Below are positions 16,687-23,857 of a DNA stretch of 32,609 nt, one piece after another. This DNA is from an uncultured Duganella sp. GTDB taxonomy: Bacteria; Pseudomonadota; Gammaproteobacteria; Burkholderiales; Burkholderiaceae. The notes under the pieces were generated by a model, which was given only the letters and a program-made list of their open reading frames with translations, had not been told where the DNA came from and ran no database searches. A program made the translations under genes and the position numbers. Position 1 is the first letter of the stretch. Each line of letters starts with the position of its first letter. The stretch lies in contig CAMLSG010000033.1 of assembly GCA_946482635.1 (NCBI GenBank), positions 1 to 32,609 on the forward strand. Reading direction: 5' to 3'.

Positions 16687-17931
16687 ATGATTTCTGCAGA
16701 AAGCTTCAAGGCTATTGCCGACCTGGACCTGGAACCAATCAAGGTGAAACTGATGCACGTGGAATCTGGCGAAGGCTGGTCGCTAGAAAAGGTTAACGCA
16801 ATCGAATTCGAATATCGCCGCTTCCTGTACCTGATGAAAATGTTCCCCAACGAGCAGACCGCTCCACTGATGGACGTGGACATCTTCTGGCACTACCACA
16901 TCCTCGACACGATGAAGTACTTCATCGATTGCGAGAACGTGTTCGGCTACTACCTGCACCACTTCCCATACATCGGCCTGCGCGGCGAAGATGACGAAGA
17001 GGCGCATGAGCGCGTGGGCAATCGCATGAAGGAGCTGTATGAAGAGACCTTCGGCGAAGCCTATTTCCGTAGCGCGGTTGCCTACTCCGGCCGCGTTGCC
17101 GCCGAAGCTGCCGCAGACGGCACACAGGTTGCTTATTCGGGCCGCGTTGCCGATGAAGCAGGCGAGCAAGTGGCATACTCCGGTCGCGTAGCAGCGGAAG
17201 CCGGCGCACAAGTCGCTTACTCTGGCCGCGTCGCCGCCGAGGCTTCGCCTCAAGTTGCCTACTCCGGCCGGGTTGCTGCGGAAGCTGCACCTCAAGTGGC
17301 ATACTCGGGCCGCGTCGCTGCGGAAGCTGCGCCTCAAGTTGCTTACTCCGGCCGCGTTGCCGCTGAGGCTGCACCACAAGTCGCCTACTCCGGCCGCGTC
17401 GCCGCTGAGGCCGCACCGCAAGTAGCTTACTCCGGCCGCGTTGCTGCCGAAGCTGCACCAAAGGTTGCCTACTCGGGCCGCGTTGCAGCGGAGGCAGCAC
17501 CGCAAGTAGCTTACTCGGGCCGTGTCGCAGCCGAGGCCGCGCCAAAAGTCGCCTACTCGGGCCGTGTCGCGGTTGCTTATTCGGGCCGCGTTGCATCGAA
17601 CGCTGCGCCGCAAGTCGCCTACTCGGGCCGCGTGGCCGCCGAAGCCGCGCCGCAAGTGGCTTACTCCGGCCGCGTCGCATCGGAAGCCGCACCGCAAGTC
17701 GCCTACTCCGGCCGCGTGGCAGCCGAAGCAAAGACTGCCTACTCGGGCCGTGTGACGGCAGAAGCGAAAACGGCATACTCCGGCCGTGTCGCCGCTGACG
17801 CGCAAACTGCCTACTCCGGCCGCGTAGCAGCCGGCGCCCAAACCGCCTACTCCGGCCGCGTCAGCGCCGAAGCCCAGGCGGCATCGCAATCCCTGTTCTA
17901 TACCGCCCGTCCTCGCCTGGCAGCCGCCTGA
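16687..17931 (+). CDS. YSGRV-repeat protein with GRDP-like N-terminal domain
   Basis: This 414-residue protein has two parts. Residues 1-130 form a folded domain with DVDIFWHYHILDTMKYFIDC and FGYYLHHFPYIG; the W68-H69-x-H71, C82 and H91-H92 pattern resembles the glycine-rich-domain (GRDP/PF07173-like) family, so metal binding is possible. Residues 131-397 are 20 tandem repeats of the type VAYSGRVAAEAAPQ, and the tail is AASQSLFYTARPRLAAA. There is no signal peptide or membrane segment. I chose ATG 16687 because AAGGGA lies about 8-9 nt upstream; the open frame continues 81 codons upstream from a TTG but crosses the FNR box and promoter. Function unknown. It may be a structural repeat protein or a multi-core peptide precursor, but no modifying enzyme is adjacent. 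Confidence 0.85.
   Translation: MISAESFKAIADLDLEPIKVKLMHVESGEGWSLEKVNAIEFEYRRFLYLMKMFPNEQTAPLMDVDIFWHYHILDTMKYFIDCENVFGYYLHHFPYIGLRGEDDEEAHERVGNRMKELYEETFGEAYFRSAVAYSGRVAAEAAADGTQVAYSGRVADEAGEQVAYSGRVAAEAGAQVAYSGRVAAEASPQVAYSGRVAAEAAPQVAYSGRVAAEAAPQVAYSGRVAAEAAPQVAYSGRVAAEAAPQVAYSGRVAAEAAPKVAYSGRVAAEAAPQVAYSGRVAAEAAPKVAYSGRVAVAYSGRVASNAAPQVAYSGRVAAEAAPQVAYSGRVASEAAPQVAYSGRVAAEAKTAYSGRVTAEAKTAYSGRVAADAQTAYSGRVAAGAQTAYSGRVSAEAQAASQSLFYTARPRLAAA
17077..17877 (+). repeat. Tandem 42-bp coding repeat (20 YSGRV units)
   Basis: There are 20 in-frame copies with AYSGRV invariant in every one. Unit lengths are 17 (copy 1), 14 (copies 2-11 and 13-15), 8 (copy 12, truncated) and 12 residues (copies 16-20). 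The unit changes from VAYSGRVAAEAAPQ in the middle to TAYSGRV-plus-five forms at the end. Codons for the same residues vary a great deal between copies, so the protein sequence is conserved more than the DNA. Confidence 0.97.
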
Positions 17932-17952
17932 GCCTGACCGAGCATACAAATG

Positions 17953-17992
17953 AAAACGGCCGCCACCTGCTAGCAGGTGCGGCCGTTTTTTT
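17953..17992 (+). terminator. Terminator after the repeat-protein gene
   Basis: AAAACGGCCGC-C-ACCTGC pairs with GCAGGTGCGGCCGTTTT, giving a stem of about 17 bp with one bulged base and a very short TA loop, followed by a run of seven T. It begins 21 nt after the stop and also flanks the convergent helix-turn-helix gene. Confidence 0.92.
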
Positions 17993-18007
17993 CGTCCGAA
18001 CGAAAGC

Positions 18008-18250
18008 TTAGTGCGCCATCAGTTCACGCAGTTCACGGATGCTGAAATCGCTGATTTCATGCATGCGGATCAGGATGGTCGCGCCGATTGGCAGCGTGTT
18101 GTGACGGATCTTGCTGATCACAGGTGGAGCAACTTCCAGCGCGCGGGACAGGGCTGCGTCATTTTTCAGTTGCAGCTTTTCGATGATGGCGTCCAGAACG
18201 CGGTTCGGATTGTAAGACGACGATGCAGTAATTTCTTTCAGAGAGCTCAT
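18008..18250 (-). CDS. Small helix-turn-helix protein
   Basis: This 80-residue protein looks like a small Cro/C1-type DNA-binding protein. The segment LQLKNDAALSRALEVAPPVI and SKIRHNTLPIGATIL has the spacing of an XRE-like helix-turn-helix (a helix, LSRALEVAPPVISKIR as helix-turn-recognition helix, then another helix). IRMHEISDFSIRELRELM closes the domain. It has no other domain. I start at ATG 18250 (MSSLKEITASSSYNPNRVLD); in-frame codons upstream are in the untranslated leader. An inverted repeat with 7-bp arms lies 20 bp upstream. It could be an autoregulator; its targets are unknown. Confidence 0.82.
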   Translation of the reverse strand: MSSLKEITASSSYNPNRVLDAIIEKLQLKNDAALSRALEVAPPVISKIRHNTLPIGATILIRMHEISDFSIRELRELMAH

Positions 18251-18269
18251 GACTAGTACTTTTTCAATG

Positions 18270-18287
18270 TGTTGCGTGGTCGCAACA
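18270..18287. promoter_or_regulatory. Inverted repeat in the leader of the helix-turn-helix gene
   Basis: TGTTGCG-TGGT-CGCAACA has perfect 7-bp arms and lies 20 bp before the start of a small DNA-binding protein. It could be its own operator. A TATGAT -10 candidate lies at 18368-18363 on the minus strand, which would place the repeat within the mRNA leader, so an RNA hairpin is the alternative. Confidence 0.4.
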
Positions 18288-18462
18288 AAATTATTGGCGG
18301 AATTTTCGACAAAGAGCGCCAGAAAAAGCCGTTGTTGACGCAATTTTCGGCACACGGAGCGTATCATACACCGTTTTATTGCCGTTCGCTTAACGCCGTG
18401 AGATTTTGATAGATTCTAGCGCGCAAAGCTGTGCTAGGAATTCATATAGTTTAACAAAAATG

Positions 18463-18687
18463 CTACTTCTGGTCGTTTGTTGCTGAAGTAAATGGCCAGC
18501 AGAGCCAGGCAAACGTGATCCAGACAAGGGCGGGAGGCAGGTACATCAGGGCCGCAGGCATCGGAGTGTACTCCGAACGCCAGTCAAGGCGGCGCCTGAT
18601 TTCCTCGGGTGAAGGCGGGGGAAGGTGGGCATGGCCGCGCTGGGCCAGGTAAACACGGACTTGCTCCTTGGTGGGATGGCTATACAT
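18463..18687 (-). CDS. Hypothetical small membrane protein
   Basis: I do not recognise this 74-residue protein. The first 45 residues are hydrophilic and proline-rich (HAHLPPPSPEEIRRRLDWRS). One hydrophobic segment follows (AALMYLPPALVWITFAWLCW, about residues 46-66), so it is probably an inner-membrane protein with the N-terminus inside. I chose ATG 18687 because AAGGAGG lies 5 nt upstream; a longer start at 18714 lacks this. It lies 45 bp after the epimerase end on the same strand and could be read from that gene, though the epimerase stop at 18733 leaves room for its own promoter. Confidence 0.7.
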   Translation of the reverse strand: MYSHPTKEQVRVYLAQRGHAHLPPPSPEEIRRRLDWRSEYTPMPAALMYLPPALVWITFAWLCWPFTSATNDQK

Positions 18688-18732
18688 GGCGCCCTCCTTG
18701 GCAGACATTGGCACAAGATAGCGCCGGCAGCA

Positions 18733-19617
18733 TCACGGACGCTTGATGCATCTCAAGGCGGCTGCAACATCCGGGTACAGCAGCCGAACCTGCAACTCCT
18801 CCTTCAAGCGCCGGTTCGCCAGCCTGCGCGACTCCGACATGAAGGACAACAGGGTTGGCGCCACTGCCTGCGCCAATGCTGCGCGATCAAGGCGAGGTGG
18901 GCGCGGCAAGCCGAAATGATCGGCCACCATGTCGAAATAGTCCCCCATTTTGAGTTCCGTGTCATCCACTGCGTGATACACACGGTTACAAAATCCTTTG
19001 CGCAAGGCCGCCAAAACAACACGCGCAAGGTCGTCGGCGTGGATATGGTTGGTGTAAACGTCATCTTCGGGCCGCAGCGCGGGCGTGCCCTGCTCCAGGC
19101 GCTTGATCGGCAGGCGGTCCGGCGCATAAATGCCCGGCACGCGCAGGATGGACAGGCGTCCCTCGGCCCGGCGCGCCCAGGCCCGCAGCACCTGCTCCGC
19201 ATCGACCCGCCGCAGCGCCCGCGCATTGCGAGGCGCAACGGTCTGGGTTTCGTCGGCCCAGCGTCCGCCCAGGTCGCCATACACGCCGGTGGTGCTCACA
19301 TAAACCACTTGCGCCCGGTCAGGTAAAATGGCGGTCACATTGCGGGTGCGCCGATCCAGCACACCCTCGCCCGGCGGTGGAGCCAGGTGCACGACCTGGT
19401 GCGCCAGCCCGGCCAGGCGACGCAGCGACTCGGGCTGGTCCAGGTTGGCCAGCAGCGGCACGGCGCCCGCCGCACGCAATTCGGCAAAGCGCTCGCGCTG
19501 GCTGGTCACGGCAAATACGCGGTAATGCGCGCGCACCAGAGGCAGCAGACGCATGCCCACATCGCCGCAACCAATGACCAGCAGGCGCGGCTTGTTGAAT
19601 TTTTTACTGATTTCCAT
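18733..19617 (-). CDS. NAD(P)-dependent epimerase/reductase-like protein (atypical SDR)
   Basis: This 294-residue protein has a Rossmann fold with the nucleotide motif G16-x-G18-x2-G21 in RLLVIGCGDVGMRLLPLV. VVYVSTTGVYGDLGGRW follows in the position of the SDR active-site region, with Tyr but no Lys four residues later, so the standard YxxxK pair is missing; this is usual in the atypical SDR/YeeZ-like group. ILRVPGIYAPDRLPIKRL and HIHADDLARVVLAAL are typical of the epimerase family. The start is ATG 19617, fixed by the Rossmann motif; an open frame runs much further upstream but only antisense to the next gene. Its start is 12 bp from the start of the divergent reductase gene. Substrate unknown. 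Confidence 0.88.
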   Translation of the reverse strand: MEISKKFNKPRLLVIGCGDVGMRLLPLVRAHYRVFAVTSQRERFAELRAAGAVPLLANLDQPESLRRLAGLAHQVVHLAPPPGEGVLDRRTRNVTAILPDRAQVVYVSTTGVYGDLGGRWADETQTVAPRNARALRRVDAEQVLRAWARRAEGRLSILRVPGIYAPDRLPIKRLEQGTPALRPEDDVYTNHIHADDLARVVLAALRKGFCNRVYHAVDDTELKMGDYFDMVADHFGLPRPPRLDRAALAQAVAPTLLSFMSESRRLANRRLKEELQVRLLYPDVAAALRCIKRP

Positions 19618-19629
19618 TTTTAAGATTGT

Positions 19630-20655
19630 ATGTCTTTCCAAATAACTGTTCAGCCTAGCGGCCACCAATTCACCTGCGAAGACGACGAAACCGTGTTGGC
19701 CGCTGCCATGCGCGCGGGCGTCGGCCTGCCTTACGGCTGCAAGAATGGCGCCTGCAGCTCCTGCAAGGGCAAGGTCGTGTCGGGCTCCGTCAGCCACAAG
19801 GCGCACCAGCGCCGCGCCCTGAGCGAGGAAGAGGAAGCGGCCGGCATGTCCCTGTTCTGCTGCGCGATTCCGCATTCCGACCTGGTGCTGCAAGCGCGCG
19901 AAGTGGTGGGCAGCGGCGAATTCCCGATCAAGAAAATGCCGACCCGCGTCAACTCGCTGGAGAAAATGGCGCCGGACGTGATGGTGCTGACCCTGCAGCT
20001 GCCGGCCAACGAAACCTTCCAGTACAAGGCCGGCCAATACCTCGAATTCCTGCTGCGCGACGGCAAGCGCCGCGCCTATTCGATTGCCACCGCTCCTGAA
20101 GGCGGCGCGATCACCCTGCACATCCGCCACATGCCGGGCGGCCTGTTCACCGACCAGGTGTTCAGCACCATGAAAGAGCGCGACATCCTGCGCTTCGAGG
20201 GCCCGCTGGGCACCTTCTTCGTGCGCGACGATTCCGACAAGCCGATGGTGCTGCTGGCATCCGGCACCGGTTTCGCACCGATCAAGGCGATCGTGGAGCA
20301 CGAACGCGCCAGCGGCTCCAAGCGCCCGATGACGCTGTACTGGGGCGGCCGCCGCCCGCAAGACCTGTACATGGACGCGCTGTGCCGCCAGTGGGCGGAA
20401 GAACTGCCGAACTTCAAGTACGTGCCGGTGGTTTCCGACGCCCTGCCGGAAGAAAACTGGAGCGGCCGCACCGGCTTCGTCCACCAGGCCGTGATCGACG
20501 ACCTGCCGGACATGTCGGGCTACCAGGTCTACGCCTGCGGCGCCCCGATCGTGGTCGAATCGGCCAAGCGCGATTTCGTCAAGGATTGCAAGCTGCCGGA
20601 AGATGAGTTCTACGCGGACGCCTTCACTTCCGAAGCAGACCTCCAGCAACCTTAA
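19630..20655 (+). CDS. 2Fe-2S ferredoxin-NAD(P)H reductase (CDP-6-deoxy-glucoseen reductase type)
   Basis: This 341-residue electron-transfer protein has an N-terminal plant-type ferredoxin domain. Its cluster ligands are C37, C42, C45 and C77 or C78 (YGCKNGACSSCKGK and LFCCAI). An FAD domain follows with RAYSIATAP, and an NAD(P) domain with LLASGTGFAPIKAIVEH and YACGAPIV. Members of this type are often annotated as CDP-6-deoxy-delta-3,4-glucoseen reductase. No deoxysugar genes lie nearby, so it more likely serves an oxygenase or another cytosolic redox partner. It is divergent from the epimerase gene, and the start lacks a clear Shine-Dalgarno. Confidence 0.92.
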   Translation: MSFQITVQPSGHQFTCEDDETVLAAAMRAGVGLPYGCKNGACSSCKGKVVSGSVSHKAHQRRALSEEEEAAGMSLFCCAIPHSDLVLQAREVVGSGEFPIKKMPTRVNSLEKMAPDVMVLTLQLPANETFQYKAGQYLEFLLRDGKRRAYSIATAPEGGAITLHIRHMPGGLFTDQVFSTMKERDILRFEGPLGTFFVRDDSDKPMVLLASGTGFAPIKAIVEHERASGSKRPMTLYWGGRRPQDLYMDALCRQWAEELPNFKYVPVVSDALPEENWSGRTGFVHQAVIDDLPDMSGYQVYACGAPIVVESAKRDFVKDCKLPEDEFYADAFTSEADLQQP

Positions 20656-20721
20656 GTCTTTCCCCGCGCTGCGTGCCGTGGGGCGCGCAGCGCCCTTCGG
20701 CTCCCCCAAGCACGCAAACGT

Positions 20722-21945
20722 ATGTCATCCAACGGTTTCTCTGTCCTCCGCCACCGCAACTTCGCCTTCTACCTGTCAGCCCGCCTGCTCGGCACCATCG
20801 CCGTGCAAATGCAGAACGTCGCCATCGGCTGGCAAGTCTACGCACAAACCAAGAACCTGTACTACCTCGGCATGATCGGACTGGCGCAATTCGCGCCCTT
20901 CCTGCTGCTGATCCTGTACGCAGGCCACGCTGCCGACCGCTATAACCGCCGCAACATCATCGCCACCTGCCTCGGCGCGCAACTGGTCTGCGGCCTGGCG
21001 CTGCTCGGCTACACGCACAGCGGCTTTAGCGCCGTGTGGCCGATCTTCGCCGTGCTGGTGCTGTATGGTAGCGCTCGCGCCTTCATGAGTCCCGCCACGC
21101 AGGCGGTGTTGGTGAACATGGTGCCGACCGAAGATTTCAGCCGCGCCGTGGCGCTATCCAGCTCCACCTTCCAGGTCGCCGTGATCCTTGGCCCGACTTT
21201 GGGCGGCCTGCTTTACATCTACGGCCCCGGCACCGTGTACACGGTCACCTCGCTCATGCTGCTGGCGGCCGTGGTGCTGATGACGCTCACCCGCCCTGCC
21301 CCGCAAGCCACGCGCAAGGAGCCGGCAACCTGGCATAGCGTGCTGGAAGGCTTGCGCTTCGTCTGGTCGCGCCCCATCATGCTGGGCGCCATTTCGCTCG
21401 ACCTGTTTGCCGTGCTGTTCGGCGGCGTCACTGCCCTGCTGCCGGCACTGGCGCATGATGTGCTGCACGTCGGCCCGACCGGGCTTGGCCTGCTGCGCAC
21501 GGCACCGGGCGCCGGCGCCGCGCTTTGCTCGATCGCGCTGGCGTTCTGGCCGATTACGCGCCGCGTTGGCGCCTGGATGTTCGGCGGCGTCGCCGTGTAC
21601 GGCATTTGCACCGTGATCCTCGGCACCACGTCCAGCTTCACCCTCGCCCTGGCCTGCCTGCTGTTGCTTGGCACCGGCGACATGATCAGCGTGTACGTGC
21701 GCCACCTGCTGGTGCAGTTCGAAACGCCCGACGAAATCCGCGGCCGGGTCAGCGCCGTGAACGCCGTGTTTATCGGCGCCTCCAACGAACTCGGTGAGTT
21801 CGAATCGGGCGTCACCGCCGGCTGGCTGGGACTGACGCGCGCCGTGATCTTCGGCGGCGTCGCCACCCTGGCGGTGACCGGCATCTGGGCCTGGCGCTTC
21901 CCGATCCTGTCGCGCATGGACCGCTTCCCCCATCACGGCAAGTAG
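20722..21945 (+). CDS. MFS transporter, EntS-like
   Basis: This 407-residue protein has about 12 membrane segments and belongs to the major facilitator group that includes the enterobactin exporter EntS. The N-terminus (FSVLRHRNFAFYLSARLLGT, then VQMQNVAIGWQVY) and the loop motif YAGHAADRYNRRNI are characteristic. Late in the protein comes FETPDEIRGRVSAVNAVFIG, another mark of this group. Siderophore genes are absent here, so the substrate is open. It lies 66 bp after the reductase gene on the same strand and 13 bp before the DUF1345 gene; those two membrane proteins are probably cotranscribed. Confidence 0.92.
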   Translation: MSSNGFSVLRHRNFAFYLSARLLGTIAVQMQNVAIGWQVYAQTKNLYYLGMIGLAQFAPFLLLILYAGHAADRYNRRNIIATCLGAQLVCGLALLGYTHSGFSAVWPIFAVLVLYGSARAFMSPATQAVLVNMVPTEDFSRAVALSSSTFQVAVILGPTLGGLLYIYGPGTVYTVTSLMLLAAVVLMTLTRPAPQATRKEPATWHSVLEGLRFVWSRPIMLGAISLDLFAVLFGGVTALLPALAHDVLHVGPTGLGLLRTAPGAGAALCSIALAFWPITRRVGAWMFGGVAVYGICTVILGTTSSFTLALACLLLLGTGDMISVYVRHLLVQFETPDEIRGRVSAVNAVFIGASNELGEFESGVTAGWLGLTRAVIFGGVATLAVTGIWAWRFPILSRMDRFPHHGK

Positions 21946-21958
21946 TAAGATTGGCTGC

Positions 21959-22603
21959 ATGAGCTATCACATCGTTCGAAGCCGCCCCCATTTGAGCGCA
22001 GCCATCGTGGTCGGCGCAATGGCCGGCGTCTTCCTGCCATCGCACTGGAAGCCCCTGGTGCGCGTGCTGTCAGCGTGGGACATCGCGGTCTGGATGTACC
22101 TGTTCACAGTAGGCTGGATGATGATGCGCGCCGACCACCGCGAAGTGAAGCGCACCGCCGCACGCCAGGATGAACGCGCAGCGACCATCCTGGCCAGCCT
22201 GGTGGTCGCCACGGTCGCCAGCATGATCGCCATCAGCAGCGAACTGGCCAGCCTGCGCGATATGCCGGCGAATGAACGCGGGCTGCATTACGCCTTCGTG
22301 GTGGTGACGCTGGTAGGCTCCTGGTTCCTGGTCGGCACCCTGTTCTGCTTCCATTACGCCCATTTGTATTACAAGGCCGAAGGGCGCCAGCGCCCCCTGT
22401 CCTTCCCCGGCGGAGAAACCCAGCCGGATTACTGGGATTTCCTGTACTTCTCCTTCACGATTGCGGTGGCCGCCCAGACCTCGGACGTATCCGTGCAATC
22501 GCCCGCCATGCGCAAGCTGGTGCTCGGCCAGTCTGTGCTGAGCTTCTTCTTCAATCTTCTTATCCTGGGTTTATTTGTGAATATGGCGGCTTCGCTGATG
22601 TAG
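21959..22603 (+). CDS. DUF1345 family membrane protein
   Basis: This 214-residue integral membrane protein has about five hydrophobic segments. The signature DYWDFLYFSFTIAVAAQTSD and the segment GSWFLVGTLFCFHYAHLYY match the DUF1345 family. The FYFSFTIAVAAQTSDV-like stretch resembles the pore-adjacent region of ion-channel proteins, but function is unknown. The N-terminus (MSYHIVRSRPHLSAAIVVGA) could insert as the first membrane helix. It starts 13 nt after the MFS gene, so both are probably in one transcript. Confidence 0.88.
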   Translation: MSYHIVRSRPHLSAAIVVGAMAGVFLPSHWKPLVRVLSAWDIAVWMYLFTVGWMMMRADHREVKRTAARQDERAATILASLVVATVASMIAISSELASLRDMPANERGLHYAFVVVTLVGSWFLVGTLFCFHYAHLYYKAEGRQRPLSFPGGETQPDYWDFLYFSFTIAVAAQTSDVSVQSPAMRKLVLGQSVLSFFFNLLILGLFVNMAASLM

Positions 22604-22657
22604 GCGTATGATGAAATCGCGTGGCAACACGTTTTGGTTAACAAACGGGAGCAGCAT

Positions 22658-23014
22658 ATGCAAATCAGTGTGAACACCGACAAAACCATCGAACATACTG
22701 CAGGCCTGGACGACCATGTGAAAGAAGTGGTCAAGGCTGCACTCCACCGGTTCGGCGAGCACATCGGACGCGTCGACGTCCACCTCAGCGAAGGCAATGC
22801 ACAGAAGTCCTCTGACGGAGATATCCGCTGCATGATCGAGGCGCGCGTCAACGGCTACCAGCCGATTGCCGTCACCGACCACGACGCGACCCTGCATCAA
22901 TCCATCAACGGCGCAGCAGACAAGCTGCAACGAGCCATCGACAGCGCATTGGGCCGCCTGAACGATGGCAAACGCCACACGTCCCAGCCCAACTTCGAAG
23001 AGGCTGAGGAATAA
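22658..23014 (+). CDS. HPF/RaiA-family ribosome-associated protein
   Basis: This 118-residue protein resembles the ribosome hibernation/modulation factors (HPF, RaiA/YfiA), which bind the 30S decoding site in stationary phase or stress. The fold pattern is visible: MQISVNTDKTIEHTAGLDDH, then RVDVHLSEGNAQ, CMIEARVNGYQPIAV and a final helix DKLQRAIDSALGRL. Basic residues typical of the 16S contact surface are fewer than in E. coli HPF, so it may be a divergent paralogue. The start ATG 22658 has GGGAG 6 nt upstream. The 54-nt gap after the DUF1345 gene and this Shine-Dalgarno suggest its own start of translation. It is convergent with the next gene with only 3 nt between stops. Confidence 0.82.
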   Translation: MQISVNTDKTIEHTAGLDDHVKEVVKAALHRFGEHIGRVDVHLSEGNAQKSSDGDIRCMIEARVNGYQPIAVTDHDATLHQSINGAADKLQRAIDSALGRLNDGKRHTSQPNFEEAEE

Positions 23015-23017
23015 TCC

Positions 23018-23791
23018 TTAGCTTGCGGCGGCCAGGCCCTTCAGGTATCGAATACCTTGCAGGGCACGGCTGCCGTACCAGGACATCATTTCCCCATCGA
23101 CCAACTGCACCGGCTTGCCGATCTGGCGCTCCAGCGCGTCCACGTGTTCTTCCGTGAAGCGGTAAGGCTCCGACGACAGCAGCACCTGGTCCACGTCATG
23201 CACCAGCGCGTCGCTCCATTGAAAGCTTGGATAGCGCACGTCGCCGACTTCAGGGATCGACCAGCCGATCAGCGCCAGCATGCGGGCGATATAGGTATCG
23301 CGCGAGACCGTCATCCACGGGTCTTTCCAGATGCAGTACAACACGCGCTGCGGGCGGCCTTTTTGCACTAGCGCCAGTTCGCGTTCGAACTCGCCGCACC
23401 AGGCATCCGCACGCTCCTGCGCGCAGAACACCCCGCCCATCAACTGCACCATCGCCAGGTTATCGCGCGGTTCGATCGGATGCGTGACCACGATATTCGG
23501 CACGAACTCCGCAAGCTTGTCGACGGTAGGCTTTTCGTTTTCGTCGATATTCACCACCAGGTGGGTCGGCGCCAGCTTGCGGATCTTTTCGATGTTGACG
23601 TCCTTGGTGCCGCCAACCTTCGGGATATTGCGCACCACGTCCGCCGGATGGATGCAGAAACCCGTTCGACCCACCAGTTGCGGCGCCAGGCCCAGGTCGC
23701 AAAGAAGCTCGGTAATCGAAGGCACCAGCGAAACAATGCGCGCGTTTGGAGCGGCCGCATGCTGCTGGCCGAGGATGTCGGTAAAAGTCAT
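23018..23791 (-). CDS. Helical-backbone metal receptor protein (BtuF-like), no signal peptide
   Basis: This 257-residue protein has the periplasmic-binding fold of BtuF/helical-backbone metal receptors: RIVSLVPSITELLCDLGL, then VGRTGFCIHPADVVRNIPKV and GGTKDVNIEKIRKLAPTHLV. The second lobe has VLYCIWKDPWMTVSRDTYI and ARMLALIGW. BtuF proteins deliver vitamin B12 to an ABC transporter. Here no secretion signal is present, and an in-frame stop closes the frame 24 bases upstream of the ATG, so none is hidden. No transporter genes are adjacent. It could be a cytosolic relative of unknown ligand; I keep the name broad. Confidence 0.87.
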   Translation of the reverse strand: MTFTDILGQQHAAAPNARIVSLVPSITELLCDLGLAPQLVGRTGFCIHPADVVRNIPKVGGTKDVNIEKIRKLAPTHLVVNIDENEKPTVDKLAEFVPNIVVTHPIEPRDNLAMVQLMGGVFCAQERADAWCGEFERELALVQKGRPQRVLYCIWKDPWMTVSRDTYIARMLALIGWSIPEVGDVRYPSFQWSDALVHDVDQVLLSSEPYRFTEEHVDALERQIGKPVQLVDGEMMSWYGSRALQGIRYLKGLAAAS

Positions 23792-23857
23792 GGGCGATAT
23801 TGAACCACACTTAGGCTATCATTAACACCTGTTGATACCGCAGTAAGAAAGTTCATC

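Noticed and set aside
17077..17877. Possible CRISPR-like array of 42-bp repeats
   Set aside because: The repeats are contiguous, in frame, have no spacers and vary at synonymous positions; they encode protein.
16687..18250. A complete ribosomally made modified-peptide cluster
   Set aside because: The repeats could be cores, but no modifying enzyme, protease or exporter gene lies next to them.
19618..20709. N-terminal extension of the epimerase frame to 658 codons
   Set aside because: The extra 364 codons are antisense to the 2Fe-2S reductase gene and the Rossmann motif begins at ATG 19617.
20656..20721. GC-rich gap before the EntS-like gene as a REP element or terminator
   Set aside because: It holds short GCGC-type complementarities but no convincing stem with T-run and no match to the other palindromes.
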